A DNA stretch of 46,097 nt from NCBI GenBank assembly GCA_007694185.1, contig RECD01000160.1, positions 1-46,097 on the forward strand, given 5' to 3'. The DNA comes from Planctomycetaceae bacterium. Lineage in GTDB: Bacteria; Planctomycetota; Planctomycetia; Pirellulales; Pirellulaceae. Of this stretch, positions 1 through 8,570 are shown one piece after another (position 1 is the first letter of the stretch; the number at the start of each line of letters is the position of its first letter). Position numbers and translations under genes: made by a program. Below the pieces are notes generated by a model. It was not told where the DNA came from. It worked only from the letters and a program-made list of their open reading frames with translations, and ran no database searches.

Positions 1-2040
1 GCGACCGATCCGATGCGAACGGTCGTGGTCGTCAACGCCAATTCGGTCGACTCGTTGACGATCGCCAATCACTACGTCGGTTTGCGTTCGATCCCCGATT
101 TTGGTCTGGTCACCCTGGAAGGGGTTCCGACGGGAACCGCTTGTTCGTTCGCCGACTTTCGGCAGTCGATCCTGCAGCCGCTGTTGGACGAACTCAATGC
201 ACGCGGGCTGGCCTCCCAGACGGATACCGTCGCCTACTCGGCCGGTTTCCCGACGGCGATCGACTTTTCGGCCGAGACGAAGAAATTCGATCCGTGGCGG
301 AAGGCATTCACCCCGACCGGGTCGCTCAACGGCTTGACCACGCTCTACTCGCTGCTGGGTACCGAAGAGTTGTTATTCGCCGCGCCGCGGGCCAATTTCT
401 ATGCCCGCCCGCCGTCCTCGGTGTTCGACATCAACCCGTTTTTGGGTGCAGACAACGCGACTTGGGAAATGGCGATGACGGAAGCGGCTGCGGGTGAGTT
501 TGCACCCGCGATCGCGACCGCGGAACGGTTGTTGGCAAAGCACCCCATGCAATGGCCGCTGGCGTTTCGCCGCGCCGAATGGTTCGCTCGCTCGGAACGG
601 CCGGATGAGGCGATCCGAGAGCTGCGGAAGCTGTCCAAAGCGGGCCTGCTCGATCGGGCGATGCTGCAAGACGGCTCCGCCTTCGCGGTACTGAGGCGGC
701 ATGCCGAATACCCACAGCTGGTCGATTCCTGTGTCGAGTCGATCGTGGAGCGGATGCCGCCGGTCCCGTTCTCGGCACGGCTGACGTTTGGCGTCAACGG
801 CTTGCCGGTCGCGGAAGGCACGGGGATTCGGTTTCTGCTGTCGACCTGCCTGGCCGTTACTCATCCCCAGCGGGGCAACACGGTCGCCGAGGCGATCGAA
901 TCCTTGCGTCGAGCGGCCGCGGCGGACGGGACGGGAGGGCCGGCGGAGTTTTACTTCAGCATCTCCTCGGACGTTCGCGCGCAGACCCGCAAGCCGCTTG
1001 TCCCGGCCGCGACCTTGTTGCTTCGAGATCTGGGGCACAAGGTGCTGATCGACCAGGAGACGCTTCCCGAGGGGCGAGAGGCCTTGATGGGGGCGATGCT
1101 GGGGACGCCGAACTACGACTGGGCCGGCAAGCGAAATAAAATCCTGCCAGGCGGGATCGTCGAGAACTTGACCAGCACCAGCGGCGTGCTGCACGAAGCC
1201 AATTCGCAGACCGCGATGACGGAATTGATTCGCGCCGGCGCCGCCGGCACGAGCGGAACCGTCTACGAGCCGTTCGCGTTGCAATTCAAGTTTCCGACGC
1301 CGTTGCTGCATGTCTACTACGCCTCCGGCTGCACCTTGGCGGAAGCGTATCACCTGGCTGTCGAGTCCCCTTACCAACTGCTGATCATCGGCGACCCGTT
1401 GTGCCGGCCGTACGGGGATGACCAGAACGAGGCGTTCAGTTTGACTTCCGTCGATGACGAGGCCTCGACCACGATCGAATGTCGTTTTTGGCGTGGCCAG
1501 CAAGGGATGTCACGGATTCGGCAACTCGACCTGTTCCTCGATGGGAAGTTAGTTCGGTCGCTGCCCCCGACGGTCCAGCGGATCCGGATCGGGCATGAAG
1601 ATTTGGCCCCAGGGCACCATGAGGCGCGGGTCTTTGCGGTCAGCAAGCATCCGCTGGCGATGCGAACCGGCCAGGCGATCACCTTCTCCGTAGGTCGTCG
1701 GGCTGCCGCGGGCCAGCGGGCTGCGTCAGGCGAGTTGGGCCGGTTGCCCGTCGCGGACGTTTCCATCGGTTCGACCCTGGTCGATGGCCGATCGGTCCCG
1801 GCGACGACGGTTTCGGTGCGGGCGCCCGACGCACAGCAAGTCGCCGTTCGACACCTCGGTCGGCGGTTGCGAACGGCTGACGGCCCGACCGCCCGATTCG
1901 AGATCCCTTTTTCACGAACCGGTTTGGGGCCGGTCCGACTGATCCCCGAAGCTTTGGTCGGCGACGTTTGGGTTCGTGGTGAACCCGTCATGATCGAGAT
2001 CGAACGGCCAGGGAATGCGGGTGTCGATGTGATCCGATGA
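1..2040 (+). CDS. TIGR03790 family protein, 5' end outside window
   Basis: The frame is open from base 1 through the first ATG at 13, and the protein begins directly with a family-like core (VVVVNANSVDS) with no signal peptide, so the true start is probably upstream and this is a 5'-partial gene. Family-like segments are the N-terminal nucleotide-binding-like strand, a helical TPR-like stretch around residues 160-235, and a conserved block around residues 365-465. That block contains LPGGIVENLTS, an AGAAGTSGTVYEP motif, LAEAYHLAVESPYQ and GDPLCRPY. The last 200 residues look like beta-rich Ig-like modules. TIGR03790 proteins are uncharacterised; I do not assign an activity. The next gene is 215 bp away and need not be in the same operon. 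The family call is fairly sure; the function is unknown. Confidence 0.72.
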   Translation, partial: ATDPMRTVVVVNANSVDSLTIANHYVGLRSIPDFGLVTLEGVPTGTACSFADFRQSILQPLLDELNARGLASQTDTVAYSAGFPTAIDFSAETKKFDPWRKAFTPTGSLNGLTTLYSLLGTEELLFAAPRANFYARPPSSVFDINPFLGADNATWEMAMTEAAAGEFAPAIATAERLLAKHPMQWPLAFRRAEWFARSERPDEAIRELRKLSKAGLLDRAMLQDGSAFAVLRRHAEYPQLVDSCVESIVERMPPVPFSARLTFGVNGLPVAEGTGIRFLLSTCLAVTHPQRGNTVAEAIESLRRAAAADGTGGPAEFYFSISSDVRAQTRKPLVPAATLLLRDLGHKVLIDQETLPEGREALMGAMLGTPNYDWAGKRNKILPGGIVENLTSTSGVLHEANSQTAMTELIRAGAAGTSGTVYEPFALQFKFPTPLLHVYYASGCTLAEAYHLAVESPYQLLIIGDPLCRPYGDDQNEAFSLTSVDDEASTTIECRFWRGQQGMSRIRQLDLFLDGKLVRSLPPTVQRIRIGHEDLAPGHHEARVFAVSKHPLAMRTGQAITFSVGRRAAAGQRAASGELGRLPVADVSIGSTLVDGRSVPATTVSVRAPDAQQVAVRHLGRRLRTADGPTARFEIPFSRTGLGPVRLIPEALVGDVWVRGEPVMIEIERPGNAGVDVIR

Positions 2041-2119
2041 CGGTGGCCGGAAATTTCCGGCAAGTCGTCGGTTGGCTTCTCGCGGTGACGGGCATCGGCC
2101 ATAATGGATCCAATCCGTA

Positions 2120-2180
2120 GGCGGCCGGCATGGGCCGCCGGGAGGATCGCTGAGCGACTCAACTGCCGCCTGACTGCGGC
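2120..2180. other. two small hairpins between genes 1 and 2
   Basis: Two inverted repeats lie in the 215-bp gap before the cytochrome gene: GGCGGCC-6-GGCCGCC at 2120-2139 and GCCGC-6-GCGGC at 2165-2180. Neither is followed by a clear T-run on the plus strand. They could be a weak terminator for the upstream gene or a structured leader of the downstream one. A CATAAT hexamer at 2100-2105 could be a -10 element, but no convincing -35 is seen. Chance pairing in GC-rich DNA is possible. Confidence 0.25.
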
Positions 2181-2255
2181 TACATTTCCTCACGTTTCGC
2201 TCAGCCAATACCATGTCCCCCGCCTCCTGTCCCCTCCACCTGCGGTGAATCGCCG

Positions 2256-3410
2256 ATGACCTCACGCTCGCTCGCCTACCTAATCTTCGCCCTTGGCACG
2301 TTCGGCTCACCCTTGATCTCCGCGGCACAAGACGACGATTTCGGCCGGGTCGTCCGGTTCTCGCGGGACATCGCGCCGATCTTTGCGGCACGTTGTTTGG
2401 AATGCCACGACGCCGACAACATGAAAGGCGGCTTTCAAATCGATGACGCCGACACGGTCAGCGGCTACTTGGAGGCGGGCGACGCGGAGGCGAGCACGTT
2501 GTTCACGGAGTACCTGTTGACGGATGACGAGGACATGCTGATGCCGCCGTCGAGCCATGGCGGACCGTTGTCGCCCTCCGAGTTGGCGTTGATCAAAGTC
2601 TGGATCAACGAGGGTGCCGATTGGCCCGAGGACGCCGTCGTGGGGACCACCGTTGAAGTGTCGATCGAAGAGGGTGTATCCCCTGGTGACAAAGCGGTCG
2701 CGCCCCCGCGGACGCTGCTCGGTCGGGTCTGGGCGTTTCAAGGCTATTTGCACCCGGCCACGGTTCACTTCCCGATCGCGCTGTTGCTCGTCGGCGGCCT
2801 GTTCGTCGTGGTCAGTTGGGTTCATCCCACTTTGGGAAACCACGTCGCTTTGACCTGCCTGTACATCGGCGCCGCATCGTCCGTCGCGGCTTCGGCGATG
2901 GGTTGGTCCTTTGCCACCCAGCAAGGGTATGGCGGTTGGGCGAAGGTCGATTTCGATTCGACGATCTTTTGGCACCGCTGGTCCGGGCTGGTGGTTACCG
3001 TGATCGCGGTCGTCACCGCGCTCGTAGCGGTGCGGGCGACGGGAAGTCACAGTCGTCGGCTGAATGCGACTTGGAAGTTCGGGCTACTCGTTTGCGCGGC
3101 GTTGGTCGGCTTGGTCGGCCATCAGGGCGGCGATTTGACCTACGGCGAGTCGCACTACCCGCGGGCTTTTCAGATCCTGCTCGATTCGCCCGGTCCGGGG
3201 GGCGTCGAGAGCGGCGAAGCGGACCCGGTCGGGACCGAAAGTGACACCCAGGCCGTCACTGAAACCGGAGCGTCCGTTCCGCCGGTCGCCGCTCCCGACG
3301 AGACGCCCGCGGTGACGGATGAAGTGCCGAGCGAAAGCGAGCCGAGTTTGCAGCCATCCGAGCCATCCGCTGAGCCGGTGGCGGCGGACGGGGCGGAAGA
3401 TCCTGCCTGA
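2256..3410 (+). CDS. Planctomycete cytochrome c (PSCyt1-like) / DUF2231 membrane protein
   Basis: 384 residues. An N-terminal hydrophobic segment (residues 5-24) looks like a Sec signal peptide. It is followed by a planctomycete cytochrome c-type domain with one haem-binding CLECH motif (C47, C50, H51) and the family signature of residues 60-125, including MPP, LSPSELALIKVWINEGADWP and the preceding acidic region. From about residue 165 to 300 there is a DUF2231 domain with about four membrane helices and an HPATVHFPIALL start. The final 65 residues are Glu/Pro/Ser-rich and probably disordered. It likely sits in the cytoplasmic membrane with the haem domain outside and takes part in electron transfer, but partners are not visible here. 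The next gene converges, leaving 7 bp. Domain calls are firm; the role is inference. Confidence 0.85.
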   Translation: MTSRSLAYLIFALGTFGSPLISAAQDDDFGRVVRFSRDIAPIFAARCLECHDADNMKGGFQIDDADTVSGYLEAGDAEASTLFTEYLLTDDEDMLMPPSSHGGPLSPSELALIKVWINEGADWPEDAVVGTTVEVSIEEGVSPGDKAVAPPRTLLGRVWAFQGYLHPATVHFPIALLLVGGLFVVVSWVHPTLGNHVALTCLYIGAASSVAASAMGWSFATQQGYGGWAKVDFDSTIFWHRWSGLVVTVIAVVTALVAVRATGSHSRRLNATWKFGLLVCAALVGLVGHQGGDLTYGESHYPRAFQILLDSPGPGGVESGEADPVGTESDTQAVTETGASVPPVAAPDETPAVTDEVPSESEPSLQPSEPSAEPVAADGAEDPA

Positions 3411-3417
3411 CCGCTCA

Positions 3418-4449
3418 TCAGGGCTTGATCGCCAACACGACATCGAGCGGCGTATCCGTCCGGCAGGCGACCACATCTGCAAAACCGGCCGCCGTCAACA
3501 GCCCTTCGTATTCCTGGAGTGTCCGTTCCCGGCCTTCGGTGACGATCAACATGTTGATGTCCTGGAGCTGAGCCCAGGGCGGCCCGTCTTGGGAATCGCT
3601 CAGCAATTTTTCTCCGATGGCGACACCCCCACCCGACGGCAGGGCCTCACGGATCTTGCTGAGCAGCACGCCGATTTTCGACTCGGACCAATCGTGAAGG
3701 ATGCGTCCTAGGAAAAAGAGGTCCCCTGCCGGCAGAGGGTCCACAAAGAAATCGCCGCCGGTGACGGTGATCCGAGCCGCGACATCGGATTGGCTGATAA
3801 TCTCTTGAGCCAACGGCACGGCTGCGGGTAGGTCGAAGAGTGTCGCTCGCAATTCGGGGTAGCGGTGACAAGCGGCAATCGCGAAGTGCCCGGTGGCCCC
3901 ACCCAGGTCAACCAGTCGACGGAAGCGTGACAGATCGAGGGCGTGAACGACCTGCGGCGAGGTCAACCTGCCGAAGCCATGCATCCCCATCAAGAACTCG
4001 CGCATCGCCTCGTCGGTCTTGAAGAAGCTCGAAAAGATCGGCCCGTCCCATCCGTAGGTTTGTTGCCAGCGATGAGTCCCCTCGCGGATCGCATCTTCCA
4101 AGTGGGCCCACATTTCCCACATGACACGGTTGCTGTAGTTGACATAGCCGGTCATCCGATCGGGGGATCGGGTCGTCAGGTATTGATCGGCGGCGGGGGT
4201 GTTGGCGAACGAATCGGGCTCGACAGACGGGATTAGCAACCCCAGCCCGACGAGGGCGCGCAGCAGACGCAGGGTGGCCTCCGAATCAAGCCCGAGCAGG
4301 CGGGCGATCGCGTCGGCGTTCAGCGGGCCGTCGGCCAAGCGATCGAAGATGCCCAAATCCGTCGCGGCGAACATCAGCTTGGAGCGACGAAAGGCGGACA
4401 GCAGTTCAAGGACGACGGCGGGATCAGCGGGCGTCAGATCTTTGGCCAA
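3418..4449 (-). CDS. SAM-dependent O-methyltransferase (family 2)
   Basis: The chosen start is a TTG at 4449 with a GGGAGA ribosome-binding site 5 nt upstream, giving 343 residues, the usual family length. The longer open frame to 4644 would add a Pro/Arg-rich stretch lying inside the neighbouring gene. An N-terminal winged-helix dimerisation domain (FDRLADGPLNADAIARLLGLD) is followed by the Rossmann methyltransferase domain with the SAM motif DLGGATG near residue 182, GDFF, and the LHDW motif that carries the catalytic-base histidine in plant and bacterial O-methyltransferases. The acceptor is unknown; relatives methylate polyketides, phenols or carotenoid-type products. It overlaps the end of the upstream membrane-protein gene by 26 bp, so the two are probably translated together. 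A methyltransferase next to a possible exporter suggests modification and export of a small molecule, but that is inference. Confidence 0.82.
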   Translation of the reverse strand: MAKDLTPADPAVVLELLSAFRRSKLMFAATDLGIFDRLADGPLNADAIARLLGLDSEATLRLLRALVGLGLLIPSVEPDSFANTPAADQYLTTRSPDRMTGYVNYSNRVMWEMWAHLEDAIREGTHRWQQTYGWDGPIFSSFFKTDEAMREFLMGMHGFGRLTSPQVVHALDLSRFRRLVDLGGATGHFAIAACHRYPELRATLFDLPAAVPLAQEIISQSDVAARITVTGGDFFVDPLPAGDLFFLGRILHDWSESKIGVLLSKIREALPSGGGVAIGEKLLSDSQDGPPWAQLQDINMLIVTEGRERTLQEYEGLLTAAGFADVVACRTDTPLDVVLAIKP

Positions 4450-5431
4450 CGGGCTCTCCCGAAAGGGTCTCAACCGAACGCGGGCCCGGCAAGGCCCAAT
4501 CCGAACGTCCGGAACCGGGGTTTCGGCGAACGGCGGAGGCCGCGCCGGCGACGGCCCTGCCGGGGGCCGCCACGACGTCAGCCGAGTCTTCCCAAGGGGA
4601 ATCGGCCGTAACGGGCGACGGTTCGTGCTCGATCGACAAGCCAACTGCCGAACCCGTCACGGCGACAGCGGGATCAAGGGGCGGCGTTGCGACGCTGGTC
4701 AAGTAGCCCGATTTCAACCGCCGGTAACGTCGTTCGAGAATCAAGACGATCATCACTAAAACCAAGAAACCGCCGATTTTCAGATAGACATTGTCTTTAT
4801 TCAGGTAATGCCCGAGCAGGTCGGAAAAGAAAAACATGATCGAATTGCCAAGCAGCGCGCCGATCACGATCCCAAAAAAGGTCGCGATCCGGCTCATCCC
4901 CAGCAGGCGGCCAAAGACCGAGCCGCCGATGCTTCCGGTCGCGGCCAACGGAAAACCGACGAACGCGATCAAGCCGAAGAAAGTCGCTCGTCGCATCCAG
5001 GGCTGCGCGTCGAGGATGAAGTGGCCGTCGGTAACCAGCGCCACCGCCCGTGGGCCGATGTACGGGAGGCGAAACAGGAACCCGATGTGAAACGCCAGCA
5101 GGAGTGCGGTCATGACATCGAGGTAGCAGACCATCGCGAAGAGGTGTTCAGACGCCAGCGCCCCGTCGGTGTCTTGGAAGGTGCCGTTAACGCCCGACAG
5201 GATGACGAAACGGCCGAAGAAAAGGACTGTCACCAGAGCGGTGGTCGCCAATTTCGAGGTGAACTCCCATCCGGTCTGCAGCAGCAGTCCCGAGAGCACC
5301 AGTGCCGTCAGCACGATCGGTCCCAACAGGGTGACTCGCCAACACCACGGATGCGATTGACGGAACTGCGCCTCGGTCGAGTGCAGGTCGTCCATTCGGA
5401 CCGCGTCCAACGCGGAGGTGATTCGATTCAT
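4424..5431 (-). CDS. Six-helix membrane protein, small multidrug export-like
   Basis: About 335 residues from the ATG at 5431; an upstream GTG (5479) and a later ATG (5395) are alternatives and none has a clear ribosome-binding site. About six membrane helices are visible, including FFGLIAFVGFPLAATGSIGG and FFGIVIGALLGNSIMFFF. The glycine-rich PLAATGSIGGSVFGRLLGM stretch and the following GALLGN resemble the putative small multidrug export family (PF06695). The last 90 residues are Ala/Pro/Ser-rich, hydrophilic and probably cytoplasmic and disordered. Substrate and transport activity are unproven for this family. The gene lies between uvrC (52 bp upstream of the GTG) and the O-methyltransferase it overlaps, all on the minus strand. 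The membrane nature is certain; the family name is tentative. Confidence 0.55.
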   Translation of the reverse strand: MNRITSALDAVRMDDLHSTEAQFRQSHPWCWRVTLLGPIVLTALVLSGLLLQTGWEFTSKLATTALVTVLFFGRFVILSGVNGTFQDTDGALASEHLFAMVCYLDVMTALLLAFHIGFLFRLPYIGPRAVALVTDGHFILDAQPWMRRATFFGLIAFVGFPLAATGSIGGSVFGRLLGMSRIATFFGIVIGALLGNSIMFFFSDLLGHYLNKDNVYLKIGGFLVLVMIVLILERRYRRLKSGYLTSVATPPLDPAVAVTGSAVGLSIEHEPSPVTADSPWEDSADVVAAPGRAVAGAASAVRRNPGSGRSDWALPGPRSVETLSGEPVGQRSDAR

Positions 5432-5531
5432 TCGGCCGAAGACCAAAACGGATTGGGAGGTCCGGGCAACGGTGAACACGCCGAACCGAGTGATATCATC
5501 CCGAGCCTCCCGGGTGCCACATCAACCGAAA

Positions 5532-6941
5532 TCAGCGTTGGAAGGTGGATCGGTTGCGGAGCAGATGGTGATAGTGCTGGGCAAAACGGTGGGATTCGTC
5601 GCGGACGTACTGTAGAAGTCTAAGCGCGAACGAGTTTTTGGAAAGCCGGATTGGCTCGGCTTCGCCCGGCCGAAAGATTTCCTCGTCCCGTTTGGCTAAT
5701 GAAATCAGAGTCGGAGGGTCGATCTGTTGGTCCCTAAAAGCGGCCAGAGCGGCGTTCAACTGCCCCTTACCCCCATCGATCAGCAACAGGTCGGGGAACG
5801 AATCGCCGTCGTCTGCCAGGCGGCGAAATCTTCGCGAGACAACTTCATAAATGCTGCGAAAGTCGTCGATCCCCTGGGTGTCGCGGATCCGAAACCGCCG
5901 GTAACCCGGTTTGAAGGGCAAGCCGTCAATGAATTGCACGAGGCTCGCCACCGTCTCACCGCCGCCCAGATGGGCGATGTCGACCCCTTCGACGATGCGG
6001 GGCGTGCTCGCCAGTCCGAGTACTTTGCGGAGTCCGGTGAGGCCTTTTTTGGGATCGATGTAGAAGACTTCGGGCTGGGCATGGGTTTCCAATTCTCCCC
6101 GTTCGTCGAGCCGTTCCAACATCGCCAATTCGTCTCGCAAGACCGCGGCGCGTTCGAAATCGAGGCGTTTGCTGGCATCGAGCATTTCGGCCCGCATCTC
6201 TCGTAGCAACTTGGCTTTGCCGCCATCCAGGAAGGTGATCAGTCGGCGGATGTCACGCCGATACGATTCCTTGTCGATCCGCAGGTTGCAGGGGGCCGTA
6301 CACTGGTCGATGCTGGCCAACAGGCAGGGGCGAAACCACTTCCATTTCTCCTCTTCCTCAGTCAGGTCGAGCGAACAGGTGCGAAACTTGAAGATCCGCT
6401 GCAAGACGGCGATCGCCCCGCGGAGCGCGCCGGCACTGGGGAAGGGGCCGTAAAGTTTGACACCTTTGCTGCGGGGTTCGCGGGTGATCTCGACGCGGGG
6501 GAATTCCTCGCGGGTGGTGATCATCAGGTAGGGGAACGACTTGTCGTCCTTGAGATCCCGATTGTGCTTGGGTTGGATGTCCTTGATCAACCGCGATTCG
6601 GTCAACAACGCGTCGACTTCGCTATCACACAACATGTAGTCGATGTCGGCGATTTCCCCCACCCAATCGGCGGTCCGCTGATCCTCGCTGGCGGCCTTCA
6701 AGAAGTAGCTGCTCGCCCGGCTGCGAAGATTTTTCGCTTTGCCGATGTAGATCACGCGGCCGACGGCGTCCTTCATCAAATAGACGCCGGGTGCCTGAGG
6801 AAACTCCCGGACCTTCCGGCATGCGTGCCCGAACCCTAATTCGGCCGCCTCTTCGGCTGCTGCTTCGGCCGCCTCGCTGGGTTCGCTCGGGGGACCCGCA
6901 TCGTGATCGGGCCTGGCGTCTTCCGTGTCTCCCGCGGTCAT
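5532..6941 (-). CDS. uvrC: UvrC excinuclease subunit lacking the C-terminal HhH domain
   Basis: 469 residues; it makes both incisions around a lesion in UvrABC nucleotide excision repair. An N-terminal GIY-YIG nuclease (PGVYLMKDAVGRVIYIGKAKNL, residues 51-72) follows a 40-residue acidic Ala/Glu-rich extension. Four cysteines (C189, C206, C214, C218) match those reported to hold an iron-sulfur cluster in E. coli UvrC. The UvrB-binding UVR helix pair is at about 246-280. The RNase H-like C-terminal nuclease keeps the DIAH aspartate (D321), the GIDDF aspartates (359/360), LIDGGKGQL (D389) and DESHRFA (H451). The chain ends only 18 residues after H451, where a full-length UvrC (about 600 residues) would continue into a tandem helix-hairpin-helix domain. 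No continuation is seen in other frames. The start is an ATG without a strong ribosome-binding site. Confidence 0.93.
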   Translation of the reverse strand: MTAGDTEDARPDHDAGPPSEPSEAAEAAAEEAAELGFGHACRKVREFPQAPGVYLMKDAVGRVIYIGKAKNLRSRASSYFLKAASEDQRTADWVGEIADIDYMLCDSEVDALLTESRLIKDIQPKHNRDLKDDKSFPYLMITTREEFPRVEITREPRSKGVKLYGPFPSAGALRGAIAVLQRIFKFRTCSLDLTEEEEKWKWFRPCLLASIDQCTAPCNLRIDKESYRRDIRRLITFLDGGKAKLLREMRAEMLDASKRLDFERAAVLRDELAMLERLDERGELETHAQPEVFYIDPKKGLTGLRKVLGLASTPRIVEGVDIAHLGGGETVASLVQFIDGLPFKPGYRRFRIRDTQGIDDFRSIYEVVSRRFRRLADDGDSFPDLLLIDGGKGQLNAALAAFRDQQIDPPTLISLAKRDEEIFRPGEAEPIRLSKNSFALRLLQYVRDESHRFAQHYHHLLRNRSTFQR

Positions 6942-7020
6942 GCTCGGTTTGTTCCCTGATGTTTCTTTCCGCGGCGTTTCATTTCGCCATGGTAGGCGTC
7001 AACCGGACCCGTTCCAAGTC

Positions 7021-8307
7021 TCAGGTCGATTCGGATTCGGTGGCCACAACCCGGCTACGGATGGTCCCTTGAGCCACACGGGTCAGCAATTCGTCACCGA
7101 TGTCGACCTGGCGAGCATCCCGGATCACCTCCCGATTTTCGGCCCGCTGGGTGACCGAATAGCCACGGGCGAGGACGGCGAGCGGGCTGAGTGCCGACAG
7201 GGCAGCCGCTTGGTGCTGCAACCTGCGGGCGTGCTGGGCAAGCCGATTGCGAATCGCCAACCTCGCCCGGTGATCGAGTTCATCGAGGCGTCGGGAACGG
7301 TCATGGAGCTGTTGGAAGGGTCGAGCCAGCCCCGGGCGAGCGCCGAGTTGTCGGAGTTGCTCTCGGAAAAAGGTCAGCCTTTGGCGGACCGGCTTATCGA
7401 GCCGTCGGCGCCATTCCACGAGCGATTGTTGCACGGCCGTCCATTCCGGGACGACCAATTCGGCCGCTTCGCTGGGGGTGGCCGCACGCACGTCGGCCGC
7501 AAAATCGCTGAGCGTGAAATCGACCTCATGGCCGACAGCGGAAACGACTGGCACGTCACTCGCCGCAATCGCCCGCACCACCGGTTCTTCGTTGAAACAC
7601 CATAAATCCTCCAGAGAACCGCCGCCGCGGGTGACCACGATCACGTCGGGGCGGGGCTGTAATCGCTGCGCGGCGCGGATCGCGGCGACGATCGAAGCCG
7701 CGGCGGCGGCGCCTTGGACCTGAGCCGGGATCACGACGGCGTCCAAGCGGGGCCAGCGGCGGAGCGCGATCTGCAAGAAATCACGGACCGCGGCCCCGGT
7801 TGGGCTGGTGACCACGGCGATCTTTTGCGGAAACGGCGGCAGCGGACGTTTGCGATCCGGGTCGAACAATCCTGCGGCCGCCAAGCGGGCCTTGAGCTGC
7901 TCGAAAGCCAACTGCAACGCCCCGATACCCTGCGGTTCGACCCGGCGGACGATCAACTGGTAGCCACCATGCGGCGGGTAGACTTCGACCCCTCCCTGAG
8001 CGATCACCGCCTGCCCTTCCTCGAGGCGGAAGGGCAACCGGGCCGCGGTGCTGGACCAGAGCACCGCGCGGATTTGGGCGCCGCTGTCTTTGAGCGTCAG
8101 GTAGACATGTCCGCTCCGAGGTCGGGCCAAGTTCGAGATTTCGCCCGCAACCCAAACTGACGGAAAAGACTGTTCGACGACCCCCTTGAGCCGGGCCGTC
8201 AGCTGCGAAACCGTCAACGGCTCCGGACGCGCAGGCGGTGCTACGGGCTCTTCCGTCGGTTCCAGGTCGAACAGGCCTGGCGTTTGTAGGTTCTTCCTGA
8301 CAGGCAT
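7021..8307 (-). CDS. xseA: Exodeoxyribonuclease VII large subunit
   Basis: 428 residues from the ATG at 8307, which has an AGGAA ribosome-binding site 5 nt upstream; the open frame extends 14 codons further without support. Exonuclease VII degrades single-stranded DNA processively from both ends. An N-terminal OB fold (LTVSQLTARLKGVVEQSFPS, GEISNL, SGHVYLTLKD) is followed by the catalytic domain with VTSPTGAAVRDF, TRGGGSLEDLWCFNEE and SAVGHEVDFTLSDFAADVRA-type motifs. A long Arg/Gln/Leu-rich coiled-coil C-terminus follows. The small subunit gene xseB, which usually follows xseA, is not in the 79-bp gap before uvrC nor elsewhere in the window. It is divergent from the SMC-like ATPase gene across 263 bp. 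Confidence 0.95.
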   Translation of the reverse strand: MPVRKNLQTPGLFDLEPTEEPVAPPARPEPLTVSQLTARLKGVVEQSFPSVWVAGEISNLARPRSGHVYLTLKDSGAQIRAVLWSSTAARLPFRLEEGQAVIAQGGVEVYPPHGGYQLIVRRVEPQGIGALQLAFEQLKARLAAAGLFDPDRKRPLPPFPQKIAVVTSPTGAAVRDFLQIALRRWPRLDAVVIPAQVQGAAAAASIVAAIRAAQRLQPRPDVIVVTRGGGSLEDLWCFNEEPVVRAIAASDVPVVSAVGHEVDFTLSDFAADVRAATPSEAAELVVPEWTAVQQSLVEWRRRLDKPVRQRLTFFREQLRQLGARPGLARPFQQLHDRSRRLDELDHRARLAIRNRLAQHARRLQHQAAALSALSPLAVLARGYSVTQRAENREVIRDARQVDIGDELLTRVAQGTIRSRVVATESEST

Positions 8308-8570
8308 CGGGTTCCTACCTTTGCGTGGGCGGAGCGGTTTCGGGGGCAACCCGTCGCGAGCGGGCAGGGTAAATAACGGGGATGACCCTCAGCGGATAAA
8401 CGGATCGATCACCGAAGTGAGCGGAATACCGCAGGCCGCCCCCCCTCCTTCAAGGGGAACCGAAAGTGATCTTCCGGTGATTTTAGGATTTTGACTAAAG
8501 TTTCGTCGACCCAGTTGCGCGGCGAGCGGGCTTGCGCATTCCAAACGAATGGCCAGGGAGGAGCCAAATC

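Noticed and set aside
5480-5531. A frameshifted HhH remnant after uvrC
   Set aside because: The 52-bp gap is too short for the domain and shows no HhH-like residues in any frame.
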